This document shows positions 1 to 7,975 of a stretch of DNA of 64,000 nt, piece after piece (position 1 is the first letter of the stretch; each line of letters starts with the position of its first letter). The stretch is from Candidatus Sphingomonas colombiensis. Lineage in GTDB: Bacteria; Pseudomonadota; Alphaproteobacteria; Sphingomonadales; Sphingomonadaceae. The translations under genes and the position numbers were made by a program. The stretch covers positions 2,387,001 through 2,451,000 of the forward strand of contig CP119315.1 in the NCBI GenBank assembly GCA_029202845.1, written 5' to 3'. Under the pieces are notes generated by a model. The model saw only the letters and a list, made by a program, of their open reading frames with translations, searched no databases and had not been told where the DNA came from.

Positions 1-478
1 GCGCGACGTCCAGCTTCAGCGCAGGCATCGCGATCAGCGTCTCGCCATCGGCATAGGGCGACTGCACATATTTGAGGTCGCCCAACGCGGCGAGATCGGT
101 GCCGAGGCCCACGCGCGTCGGCAGGAAGGGCAGGTCGAAGGCGGCGGCTTTCAGCCCCCATTGCAGCATGCCCTCGTCCAGCTCCAGAACCTCGATCGAG
201 CCGCTTTCACGCGCCTTGCGGAACCATGGCTCCAGCGGGATCGCGTCGAGCGAGACGAAGGAAAACACCAGCTTGCGCACCTTGCCGGCTGCACACAACA
301 TGCCGACATCCGCTCCACCATAAGCGACGATCGTCAGGTCCTTGAGCGGGGAGCGCAGGATTTCGCGCACCAGCGCCATCGGCTTGCGCCGCGGGCCCCA
401 GCCGCCGATGCCGATCGTCATCCCGTCGCGGAGGCTGGCGACGATCTCCGTCGCCGTCATGCGTTTGTCGAGCATCAT
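1..478 (-). CDS. CoA-transferase family I, alpha subunit (IpdA/GctA-like), 3' end cut by the window
   Basis: The frame opens with an ATG at 478 that overlaps the stop of the upstream dioxygenase gene (ATGA) and runs off the left edge, giving about 159 residues. Early residues include GMTIGIGGWGPRRKP, the glycine-rich segment of the alpha subunit of heteromeric family I CoA-transferases such as glutaconate CoA-transferase. In steroid degraders the IpdA/IpdB pair of this family opens the last ring of the C/D-ring propionate intermediates, and the coupling to an HsaC-like gene fits that role. The beta subunit should follow outside the window. Family assignment is fairly firm; the substrate is inferred from context. 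Confidence 0.75.
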   Translation of the reverse strand, partial: MMLDKRMTATEIVASLRDGMTIGIGGWGPRRKPMALVREILRSPLKDLTIVAYGGADVGMLCAAGKVRKLVFSFVSLDAIPLEPWFRKARESGSIEVLELDEGMLQWGLKAAAFDLPFLPTRVGLGTDLAALGDLKYVQSPYADGETLIAMPALKLDVA

Positions 479-1392
479 GCTGCCCCCGCCGCGGCTTCGG
501 TCTGCCACGCCCAGACATGGCCCCATTTGCTGACCTTGTCGTGTGCCGTCACCTGCCAGGTGGCGGGATCGATCACCAGGCCGTTGCACCCGACCTCAAG
601 ATCGAAGCCGCCCGGAGTCTGGACGTAGAAGCTGGTCATCTCGTCATTGACGTGTTCGCCGAGCGTCGCGGATTCCTTGTATCCGCCGGCGACCATGCGT
701 TCGCGCGCTTTCTCCACCTCTTCCAGCGTCGGCAGTTCGAGCATCAGGTGGATACAGGCCGATGGCGGCACCGGCATTTCGGCCAGCGCGGCGCTGTGAT
801 GACGGCCGTTGTCGGCGTGCATGAACGCAAACCGCATGCCCGGATCATGATCGCCGCCCATCAGGAAGAATTGCGGCAGATCGGTATCGTGGAAGCCGAT
901 CACGTCGCGATAGAAAGCGTGGCTCTTCTCGAAATCCGGTGCGGCGAGCACGGCATGGCCCATGCCATATTCGCCGGTGATGAAACGCGGCACGCCGATC
1001 GGCGAGACGAACGGCGTATCTTCGCGCCGATCGCCATAATAGAATTCGAGCCCGTTGCCCGCCGGATCGGTGGTGCGGAACAATCCGGTGACACAGCGCG
1101 ACGCGGCGAGTTCGGGCGAACCCACTTCCACCGGCTGGCCGGCGGCGCGGATCTTGTCGGCCAGCGTGTTCAGCGCGGCTTCGTCAGCGACTTCATAGCC
1201 GGATGCCGCCAGACGATCGGCCGAGCCGTTTTCGATGCGGAATCGGAACGGCCGTTCATCGACGCGATAGAGCGCCGCCCCGTCGGTCGCTGTCCGGCCG
1301 CGCATCGCGCCCGCCACCTGCGTCAGGAAATGATCCCAACGATCCGGCTGGGTGGTTTCCACCACCGCATAGCCAAGCGACTTCACGCCCAT
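475..1392 (-). CDS. hsaC: Type I extradiol ring-cleavage dioxygenase, HsaC/BphC-like
   Basis: A 305-residue two-domain vicinal-oxygen-chelate protein of the usual BphC/HsaC length. The C-terminal domain holds the expected metal triad: His146 (GMGH), His215 (CIHLM) and Glu266 (FDLEVG), closely matching the His146/His210/Glu260 pattern I recall for BphC. These enzymes cleave catecholic rings next to the hydroxyls (meta cleavage) using Fe(II). The first gene of the divergent operon codes for an HsaA-type hydroxylase, so the likely substrate is the catechol made from a 9,10-secosteroid. It is coupled to the CoA-transferase gene by a 4-base overlap and lies 4 bases after the upstream SDR. Biphenyl-type substrates cannot be excluded from sequence alone. 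Confidence 0.85.
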   Translation of the reverse strand: MGVKSLGYAVVETTQPDRWDHFLTQVAGAMRGRTATDGAALYRVDERPFRFRIENGSADRLAASGYEVADEAALNTLADKIRAAGQPVEVGSPELAASRCVTGLFRTTDPAGNGLEFYYGDRREDTPFVSPIGVPRFITGEYGMGHAVLAAPDFEKSHAFYRDVIGFHDTDLPQFFLMGGDHDPGMRFAFMHADNGRHHSAALAEMPVPPSACIHLMLELPTLEEVEKARERMVAGGYKESATLGEHVNDEMTSFYVQTPGGFDLEVGCNGLVIDPATWQVTAHDKVSKWGHVWAWQTEAAAGAA

Positions 1393-1396
1393 AACA

Positions 1397-2152
1397 TCAG
1401 GCTCCCTTCACCAAATCGAGAAAATACGGGCGCTCGCCGCCGCCATCGACTTCCAGCCGCGCGCCACTCACCCAGCTCGCCAGCGGCGAGCACAAAAACA
1501 AAACCGCGCCCGCGATATCGTCGCCGCTGCCCATCCGGCCGAGCGGCATCGATTGGCCGACTGCCTCCTGGGCGGCCGCGTCGCCATAGGTCGCTTCGGC
1601 ATTTTCGGTTTGCATCAGCCCGGCGATGATCGCGTTGACGCGGATATTCTGCGCGCCCCATTCCTGCGCGAGGCTTTGCGTAAGATTGAGCAGCCCGGCC
1701 TTCGCAGCCCCGTACACGGCGGTTCCCGGCGAGGGGCGCACGCCGGAGACGCTGGCGATGTTGACGACGCTGCCGCCGCCCGCCGCGACCATGTGCGGGT
1801 GCGCTGCCTGCGCCATATATAAAGGCGCGACGAGGTTGAGCTTGAGGATCGCGTCGATGAATCGCGGCGAGACGGTGGCTGCATCGGCCTGTGGCGAGCC
1901 GCCCGCGTTGTTCACCAATATGTCAAGCCGGCCGTGCATCGCGACCGCCGCGTCGACCAGCGCCCGCGCCTGATCGGGATCGCGCACGTCCGCCTGATGA
2001 AAGGTGATGCCATGGGGCAGGTCATCCGGCGCGGCACGGCCGCATACGGTGACCGCGCAGCCCGCTTCAGCCAGTCGCGCCGCGATCGCGCGGCCGAGTC
2101 CCCGGGTGCCCCCGGTCACGATCGCGGCCTTGCCCGCCAGATCGAGATGCAC
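1397..2152 (-). CDS. Short-chain dehydrogenase/reductase (SDR)
   Basis: Classical SDR of 251 residues with the NAD(P) motif TGGTRGLG, the NNAG segment, and the catalytic YGAAK motif. I chose the GTG at 2152 because the protein then begins right before the first beta strand (HLDLAGKAAIVTGG). The frame stays open to an ATG at 2209, which would add 19 poorly SDR-like residues. It is the first gene of the leftward operon with the dioxygenase and CoA-transferase and is transcribed from the divergent promoter carrying operator site A. A hydroxysteroid or beta-hydroxyacyl-CoA dehydrogenase role fits; the substrate is unknown. Confidence 0.8.
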   Translation of the reverse strand: MHLDLAGKAAIVTGGTRGLGRAIAARLAEAGCAVTVCGRAAPDDLPHGITFHQADVRDPDQARALVDAAVAMHGRLDILVNNAGGSPQADAATVSPRFIDAILKLNLVAPLYMAQAAHPHMVAAGGGSVVNIASVSGVRPSPGTAVYGAAKAGLLNLTQSLAQEWGAQNIRVNAIIAGLMQTENAEATYGDAAAQEAVGQSMPLGRMGSGDDIAGAVLFLCSPLASWVSGARLEVDGGGERPYFLDLVKGA

Positions 2153-2250
2153 GCCGCCCTGCAAGCCTTCTCTCCTCTTTCCCCGAACAGGGGTGAAATT
2201 CGTTCTCAACCGCCACTATTTCGCGAGGTTGAGCTTTTCTATTGACGATT

Positions 2251-2280
2251 TGCGTATCCTAGCGCAAGAGAAATTACGAA
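2251..2280. promoter_or_regulatory. Operator-like inverted repeat, site A
   Basis: TGCGTA at 2251-2256 and TACGAA at 2275-2280 form an imperfect inverted repeat with an 18-base spacer. It lies in the 178-base divergent gap between the SDR operon and the HsaA operon. The same repeat with the same spacing occurs in other divergent gaps of the cluster, so it is probably a regulator binding site shared by a regulon. Confidence 0.65.
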
Positions 2281-2330
2281 GATAGCGATTTGAGCCGGCG
2301 ATTACCGCCGGCCGTAAAGGAGGGGCTGCG

Positions 2331-3539
2331 ATGGCCGCCGTTGTTCCGCTCAAGGACCAGATTGAACCGCCCACTGCGGCCGTGCTCATCGAGCGCGCCC
2401 GTGAGATGATCCCGACGCTCAAGGCGCGTGCGAAGCGATGTGTCGCGGAGGGCAAGGTGCCCGATGAGACGATTGCCGAGATGCAGGCCGCCGGGTTCTT
2501 CCGCATCCTCCAGCCGAAGCGCTGGGGCGGATATGAAATGCATCCGAACGTGTTCTTCGACGTGCAGAAGCTGCTCGCCGAAGGGTGCATGTCGACCGGC
2601 TGGGTCTATGGCGTCGTCGGTTGCCACCCTTTTGAAATCGCGCTGTTCCACGATCGCGCGCAGCAGGAAGTGTGGGGCGCGGACGACAGCACCCTCGCAT
2701 CCTCCTCCTATCAGCCGGTCGGCAAGGTGGAGCATGCCGACGGCGGCTTTTATCTTACCGGGCGCTGGGGCTTTTCCAGCGGGTCTGAGCATTGCCAATG
2801 GGTGCTGCTCGGCGCGCTGGTGCCGTCGAAGGAGCCGGGCGGGCCGCCGGATATGCGCACCTTCCTCCTCCCGCGCGCGGATTACCGGATCGAGCCCAAC
2901 TGGGATGTGTTCGGGCTTCAGGGCACGGGCAGCAACGACATCGTCGTCGAACGGGCCTTCGTTCCCGAATATCGCACGCATCGCTCGGTCGACGGGTTCA
3001 ACTGCCAGAACCCCGGCCAGCAGGAAAATGACGGACCGCTCTATGCATTGCCCTGGGCGCAGGTGTTCGTGCGCTCCGTCTCGTCGGCGGCGCTAGGCGG
3101 CGCGCGCGCGGCGATCGCGGCGGCACTGACCATCGCGGCGGATCGTGTATCGACCAACACGGGCAAGGTTTCCAAGACCGATCCGATCCTGCAGGCGGCG
3201 ATTGCCAGGGCATATGCACAGGTCGGCGAGATGGAGCTGGCGCTTCGTGCGACGTTCGATGACCTGATGGGTTATGCCGAACGGGGCGAGTCGATCCCGC
3301 TCGATAAGCGATCGGCCTATCGCTACCAGTCCTCCACCGTCGTGCGGCGTTGCGCCGATCTGGTGGGCGACATCCTGCCGCTGCTCGGCGGGCGCGCGAT
3401 CTATATGTCGAGCCCGATCGTGCAGCCGTGGCTCGATCTTAACGCCGCGCGCGCGCATGTCGCCAACGATCCGAACAATTGGACGGCGGACATGATCGGC
3501 GGCCTGATGGGCCAGGCTCCAGCGATGATGTTCATGTGA
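2331..3539 (+). CDS. hsaA: Acyl-CoA-dehydrogenase-fold flavin monooxygenase, HsaA-like oxygenase
   Basis: 402 residues with the acyl-CoA dehydrogenase fold typical of group D flavin-dependent monooxygenases such as HsaA (about 394 residues). These use reduced flavin from a separate reductase to add an ortho hydroxyl to a phenol, here presumably 3-hydroxy-9,10-secosteroid. The middle segment with LTGRWGFSSGSEHCQW and the C-terminal helix bundle are characteristic. A strong ribosome site (AAAGGAGG) precedes the ATG. No dedicated HsaB-type reductase adjoins it; the flavodoxin-fold FMN reductase at 34.2 kb is a possible partner. It begins the rightward operon of ring-degradation genes and its stop overlaps the next start (TGATG). 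Confidence 0.82.
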   Translation: MAAVVPLKDQIEPPTAAVLIERAREMIPTLKARAKRCVAEGKVPDETIAEMQAAGFFRILQPKRWGGYEMHPNVFFDVQKLLAEGCMSTGWVYGVVGCHPFEIALFHDRAQQEVWGADDSTLASSSYQPVGKVEHADGGFYLTGRWGFSSGSEHCQWVLLGALVPSKEPGGPPDMRTFLLPRADYRIEPNWDVFGLQGTGSNDIVVERAFVPEYRTHRSVDGFNCQNPGQQENDGPLYALPWAQVFVRSVSSAALGGARAAIAAALTIAADRVSTNTGKVSKTDPILQAAIARAYAQVGEMELALRATFDDLMGYAERGESIPLDKRSAYRYQSSTVVRRCADLVGDILPLLGGRAIYMSSPIVQPWLDLNAARAHVANDPNNWTADMIGGLMGQAPAMMFM

Positions 3540-4358
3540 TGGGCGCGCTTCTCACCAAGCGGCACGTCGTCGGCGACGGCCATGAAATCCACGTCGCGGA
3601 AACCGGCAGCGGACCGGCGGTGGTGTTCATCCACGGCAGCGGGCCGGGTGCATCGGGCGCGTCGAACTTCCGGCAGAATATCGACGCGTTCGTCGCGGCG
3701 GGATATCGCGTGATCCTGCCCGATCTGATCGGGTACGGCGATAGCTCCAAGCCGGAGGGGATCGATTATACCCTCCAGCTCTTCACTGACACCTTGTACG
3801 ACGCGCTGCGCGCGCACGGCATCGAGCGGGCGGCGCTGGTCGGCAATTCGCTCGGCGGCGGGGGTCGCGTTGCAGATGACGCTGGATCATTCGGAATTCG
3901 CCTCCAGCCTGGTGCTGATGGCGCCCGGCTGCGTCGAGGAACGCGAGACCTATTTCGCCATGCCCGGCATCGCGAAGATGGTATCGAACTTCGGCGGCCC
4001 CGATTTCAGCATCGAGGAGCAGCGCCGGCTGGTCTGCAATCTCGTCTATGATGCGTCCGCCGTGACGGATGAGCTGGTCGCGGAGCGATATGCGGTTGCA
4101 CGGACTCAGCCCAAGGACGTGCTGGTGCGGATGCGCACCCCCAATCTCGCGCCGCGTCTGGGCGAGGTGAAGCAGCCGATCTATGGCTTCTGGGGATTGC
4201 AGGACGATTTCTGCCCGGCGAGCGGCGCGCGCTATTTCCTCGAAGCGTGCGAGGATGTGCGGTTCACCACCTTCGCCCGCACCGGCCATTGGGTGCAGGT
4301 GGAGCGCACGGCGGAGTTCAACCGTTACTCGATCGGCTTCCTCGATGAGCATCGCTGA
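3539..4358 (+). pseudogene. hsaD: Meta-cleavage product hydrolase, HsaD-like, interrupted by a +1 frameshift
   Basis: An alpha/beta hydrolase split over two frames. The first part, from the ATG at 3539, has the oxyanion segment IHGSGPGASG and the nucleophile motif VGNSLGG (Ser104). The reading then breaks in a run of five G at 3860-3864. Removing one G restores GGGVALQMTLDHSEF and a continuous protein of about 272 residues ending at 4358, with the acid in GLQDDF and the catalytic His in TGHWVQVE. Both halves are otherwise intact, so either this is a base-calling error in a homopolymer or a very recent inactivation. The enzyme would hydrolyse the C-C bond of the dioxygenase product. It sits in the correct pathway order and overlaps both neighbours. 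Confidence 0.85.
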
Positions 4359-5121
4359 GCGTCACGGCGCGGAGCTTCACCGCGCGCTGCGCGAGCGCCG
4401 CACCGTGCCGCCGCTCATCGCGCGCGATTCCTCGCTGACGGTCGATGATGCCTATGCCATCAGCCTCGATTTCCTCGCCCGCCGTATGGCGGACGGGGAG
4501 AAAGTGATCGGCAAGAAGATCGGCGTCACCTCCAAGGCGGTGCAGGACATGCTGGGCGTTCACCAGCCCGATTTCGGTTTTCTCACCGATCGGATGTGGA
4601 TCGATGGGGAGATCGATATCGCGGCGAATGGGCTGATCCAGCCGCGCGCGGAGGCGGAGATCGCCTTCATCCTGCGCGCGCCGCTCAAGGGGCCGGGGAT
4701 AACGGTGGCGGACGTGATGGAAGCGACCGAAAGTATCGCGCCATGTTTCGAGATCGTCGACAGCCGCATCGACGACTGGAAGATCGGCATCGTCGATACG
4801 GTGGCGGACAATGCCTCGTGCGGGGTGTTCGTGATCGGCGAGGCGCGTGCCGATCCGCGCGCGCATGATCTGCCCGCGCTGCATGTCCGCGTGACGAAGA
4901 ACGGCGCGCCGCTCTCCGAAGGCTATGGCCATGCGGTTCAGGGCAATCCCGCCGAGGCGGTGGCGTGGCTCGCCAATACGCTGGGGCAATATGGTGTCTC
5001 GCTGGATGCGGGCGATGTGATCCTGTCCGGGTCGCTGGTGCCGCTCGCGCCGGCCGTGGCGGGCGATCGGTTCGAAATGACGCTGGAGGGCGTGGGCAAT
5101 TGCACCGCGACCTTCGTTTAG
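4345..5121 (+). CDS. hsaE: 2-hydroxypenta-2,4-dienoate hydratase (HsaE/MhpD-like)
   Basis: 258 residues from the ATG at 4345, which overlaps the hydrolase 3' end by 14 bases. The protein shows VIGKKIGVTSKAVQDMLGV and PRAEAEIAFIL, conserved stretches of the 2-keto-4-pentenoate hydratase family, in which the acidic residues of the second motif bind a divalent metal. It hydrates the dienoate released by the hydrolase to 4-hydroxy-2-oxo acid, the substrate of the aldolase two genes on. A frame continuing upstream to 4183 is shared with the hydrolase gene and was not used. Confidence 0.88.
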   Translation: MSIAERHGAELHRALRERRTVPPLIARDSSLTVDDAYAISLDFLARRMADGEKVIGKKIGVTSKAVQDMLGVHQPDFGFLTDRMWIDGEIDIAANGLIQPRAEAEIAFILRAPLKGPGITVADVMEATESIAPCFEIVDSRIDDWKIGIVDTVADNASCGVFVIGEARADPRAHDLPALHVRVTKNGAPLSEGYGHAVQGNPAEAVAWLANTLGQYGVSLDAGDVILSGSLVPLAPAVAGDRFEMTLEGVGNCTATFV

Positions 5122-5134
5122 GAGGCTGGCAGGC

Positions 5135-6076
5135 GTGAGCAAGGTGAAAGCGGCGATCATTGGTTCGGGTAACATTGGGACCGATCTGATGATGAAGATG
5201 CTCAAATATCCGCAGAATATGGAGCTGGTCGCGGTGGTCGGGATCGATCCTGCGTCGGAGGGGCTGGCGATGGCGCGCGAGCGTGGCGTCGCGACGACGC
5301 ATGAGGGGATCGAGGGGCTGAAGAAGCTCGCGTGTTACCCGGAGATCGGCATCGCGTTCGACGCGACCTCGGCCTATGCGCACAAGCTGCATGACGAGGC
5401 GTTGCGCGCCGATGGCAAGCAGGTGGTGGATCTGACGCCGGCGGCGATCGGGCCGTTCACGATCCCGACCGTCAACGGCGACGCCAACCTCGATCAGCCC
5501 AACGTCAACATGGTGACCTGCGGCGGGCAGGCGACGATCCCGATGGTCGCGGCGGTCGCGCAGGTGGCGACGGTCCATTATGCCGAGATCGTCGCGTCGG
5601 TTTCGTCGCGCTCGGCCGGGCCGGGGACACGCGCCAATATCGACGAGTTCACCCGCACCACCGCGCGCGCGATCGAGGCGGTCGGCGGCGCGACGAAGGG
5701 CAAGGCGATCATCATTTTGAACCCCGCCGAGCCGCCGATGATCATGCGCGACACGGTGTTCACCTTGTCCGAAGGCGGCGACGAGGATGCGATCCGCGCC
5801 TCGGTGGAGGCGATGGTGGCGAAGGTGCAGGGCTATGTGCCGGGCTATCGCCTCAAGCAGGCGGTGCAGTTCGAGCGTTATGGCGACAACAACCGATTGA
5901 AGATCCCCGGCATGGGCGATTTCACCGGCATCAAGACCTCGATCTTCCTCGAAGTGGAAGGGGCGGGCGATTATTTGCCGAGCTATTCGGGCAACCTCGA
6001 CATCATGACCGCGGCGGCCAAGGCGACCGGCGAGCTGCTCGCCCAGCGCATTCTCGATCGGAGGGCGGCGGCATGA
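5135..6076 (+). CDS. hsaG: Acetaldehyde/propanal dehydrogenase, CoA-acylating (HsaG/MhpF-like)
   Basis: 313 residues, starting at a GTG that follows GGAGGCTGGCAGGC. The N terminus has the NAD-binding GSGNIGTDLM, and the nucleophilic cysteine is in MVTCGGQATIP, as in acylating acetaldehyde dehydrogenases. These work in a channelling complex with the aldolase and convert the released aldehyde to acyl-CoA. The aldolase gene overlaps by 4 bases (6073-6076), in keeping with complex formation. In steroid degraders the aldehyde is often propanal rather than acetaldehyde; sequence alone does not decide. Confidence 0.92.
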   Translation: MSKVKAAIIGSGNIGTDLMMKMLKYPQNMELVAVVGIDPASEGLAMARERGVATTHEGIEGLKKLACYPEIGIAFDATSAYAHKLHDEALRADGKQVVDLTPAAIGPFTIPTVNGDANLDQPNVNMVTCGGQATIPMVAAVAQVATVHYAEIVASVSSRSAGPGTRANIDEFTRTTARAIEAVGGATKGKAIIILNPAEPPMIMRDTVFTLSEGGDEDAIRASVEAMVAKVQGYVPGYRLKQAVQFERYGDNNRLKIPGMGDFTGIKTSIFLEVEGAGDYLPSYSGNLDIMTAAAKATGELLAQRILDRRAAA

Positions 6077-7110
6077 CCTTCGACGTCAACACGCAGAAGC
6101 TCTACATCCAGGATGTGACGCTGCGCGACGGGATGCACGCGATCCGCCACATGTATGGCCTCGATCATGTCCGCAGCATCGCGGCGGCGCTCGATACCGC
6201 GGGGGTCGATGCGATCGAGGTGGCGCATGGCGATGGCCTGAGCGGCGCGAGCTTCAACTATGGCTTTGGCGCGCATACCGACTGGGAATGGCTGGAGGCG
6301 GTGGCGGAGGTGCTGACGCGTTCGGTGCTGACCACGCTGATCCTGCCCGGCGTCGGCACGGTGGAGGAGTTGCGCCGCGCTTACGATCTAGGCGTGCGAT
6401 CGGTGCGGGTGGCGACGCATTGCACCGAGGCGGATGTCTCGAAACAGCATATCGGCATCGCGCGCGATCTCGGCATGGACGTGTCGGGCTTCCTGATGAT
6501 GAGCCACATGATCGACGCCGAGGCGCTGGCGAAGCAGGCGGTGCTGATGGAGAGCTATGGCGCGCAATGCGTCTATGTCACCGATAGCGGCGGCGCGCTC
6601 GACATGGACGGGGTGCGCGATCGCTTGCGCGCCTATGACAAGGTGTTGAAGCCCGAGACGCAGCGCGGGATGCACGCGCACCATAACCTGTCGCTCGGTG
6701 TGGCGAACTCGATCGTCGCGGCGCAGGAAGGCGCGGTGCGGATCGACGCAAGCCTCGCCGGCATGGGCGCTGGCGCGGGCAATGCGCCGCTCGAAGTGTT
6801 CGTCGCCGCCGCCGATCGCAAGGGCTGGAACCACGGCTGCGACGTGATGGCGCTGATGGATGCGGCGGAGGATCTGGTGCGGCCGTTGCAGGATCGCCCG
6901 GTCCGCGTCGACCGCGAGACGCTCGCGCTGGGCTATGCCGGGGTCTACTCAAGCTTCCTGCGCCACGCCGAAAAGGCCGCCGAAACCTATGGCCTCGACA
7001 CCCGCGCGATCCTCGTCGAACTCGGCCGCCGCAAAATGGTCGGCGGACAGGAAGACATGATCGTCGATGTCGCACTCGATATGCTCAGGGAACGCGAGGC
7101 CACCGGCTGA
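6073..7110 (+). CDS. hsaF: 4-hydroxy-2-oxovalerate/oxohexanoate aldolase (HsaF/MhpE-like)
   Basis: 345 residues, the usual length. The N terminus IQDVTLRDGMHAIRH carries the DRE-TIM metallolyase signature (Arg and Asp of TLRDG), and metal-binding histidines are seen in GMHAHHNLSLGVAN. The enzyme splits 4-hydroxy-2-oxo acids into pyruvate and an aldehyde handed to the acylating dehydrogenase encoded just upstream (ATGA overlap). This completes the lower meta-cleavage route in one operon. Confidence 0.92.
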   Translation: MTFDVNTQKLYIQDVTLRDGMHAIRHMYGLDHVRSIAAALDTAGVDAIEVAHGDGLSGASFNYGFGAHTDWEWLEAVAEVLTRSVLTTLILPGVGTVEELRRAYDLGVRSVRVATHCTEADVSKQHIGIARDLGMDVSGFLMMSHMIDAEALAKQAVLMESYGAQCVYVTDSGGALDMDGVRDRLRAYDKVLKPETQRGMHAHHNLSLGVANSIVAAQEGAVRIDASLAGMGAGAGNAPLEVFVAAADRKGWNHGCDVMALMDAAEDLVRPLQDRPVRVDRETLALGYAGVYSSFLRHAEKAAETYGLDTRAILVELGRRKMVGGQEDMIVDVALDMLREREATG

Positions 7111-7121
7111 AGGCGAGCGAT

Positions 7122-7937
7122 ATGCGCCGCCTGTCGCTTGACCATATCACGGTCGTCGATACCACCCCGTCGCAGCTTGCCGAGCTTGCGGCGCGGACGG
7201 GGTGCGCGGGCATGTGCCTGTTCCTCCATCCGATGGCGGTGCTGCCGGCAATGCCGGATTTCGCGCTGATCGGTGACACGCCGGAGCGTCGCGCGACGCG
7301 AGACGCGATGCGCGCGGGCGGGGTGACGCTCGATCTCGTCTATCCCTTCACGCTGGCGGGGCGCACCGATGTCGCCGCGTTCGAGCCGGCGCTGGAGACG
7401 GCGGCATGGCTCGGCGGACGGCTCGCCAACGTGCTATGCTACGATCGCGACGCGGTGCGGCGGGTTGAGAAGCTGGCGGCGCTGGCGGACCTGGCGCACG
7501 GCTACGGCATCGAGCTGGCGGTCGAATTCTATCCGCCGTCGCAGGTGCGATCGCTGGCCGAGGCGCTGGCATTGGTCGATGCGGCGGGGCGCACGGATAT
7601 CGGGGTGACGCTCGATCTGCTCCACGTCGTTCGGGCGGGCGAGATGCCGGGCGCACTGCCGCTGCTTGCCGATCGCCGCATCCGCATCGCGCAGCTCAGC
7701 GACGGGCCGCTCGCCATCGCCAGCGAGCGTATCGAGTGGGAAGCCGGGATGGAGCGGCAATTGCCGGGCGACGGCGCGTTCGATCTTGCAAACTTCGTCG
7801 CCGCGCTCGCGCCGGATTGCCCGGTGAGCATCGAAGTGCCGCGCCAATCCGCGCTGGAGGCCGGGCGATCGGCCTTCGATCGTGCCCGCCGTGCGGTGGC
7901 GGCGACGCGGGCGGCGCTGGACGAAGATCAGGAATGA
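7122..7937 (+). CDS. Sugar-phosphate-isomerase/epimerase-like TIM barrel protein
   Basis: 271 residues of the AP endonuclease 2 / xylose isomerase-like TIM barrel superfamily. The pattern includes AVEFYPPSQVRSL and LDLLHVVRAGEMPG, where Glu and His residues would bind a divalent metal, and IRIAQLSDGPL near the sixth strand. It follows the aldolase by 11 bases and so is co-transcribed with the lower pathway. Members in catabolic operons act as isomerases, epimerases or occasionally ring-opening lyases. No specific reaction can be assigned. Confidence 0.65.
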   Translation: MRRLSLDHITVVDTTPSQLAELAARTGCAGMCLFLHPMAVLPAMPDFALIGDTPERRATRDAMRAGGVTLDLVYPFTLAGRTDVAAFEPALETAAWLGGRLANVLCYDRDAVRRVEKLAALADLAHGYGIELAVEFYPPSQVRSLAEALALVDAAGRTDIGVTLDLLHVVRAGEMPGALPLLADRRIRIAQLSDGPLAIASERIEWEAGMERQLPGDGAFDLANFVAALAPDCPVSIEVPRQSALEAGRSAFDRARRAVAATRAALDEDQE

Positions 7938-7975
7938 AATGGCCGGAGGGGAATATATGATCGGCGGGTTTGCGC

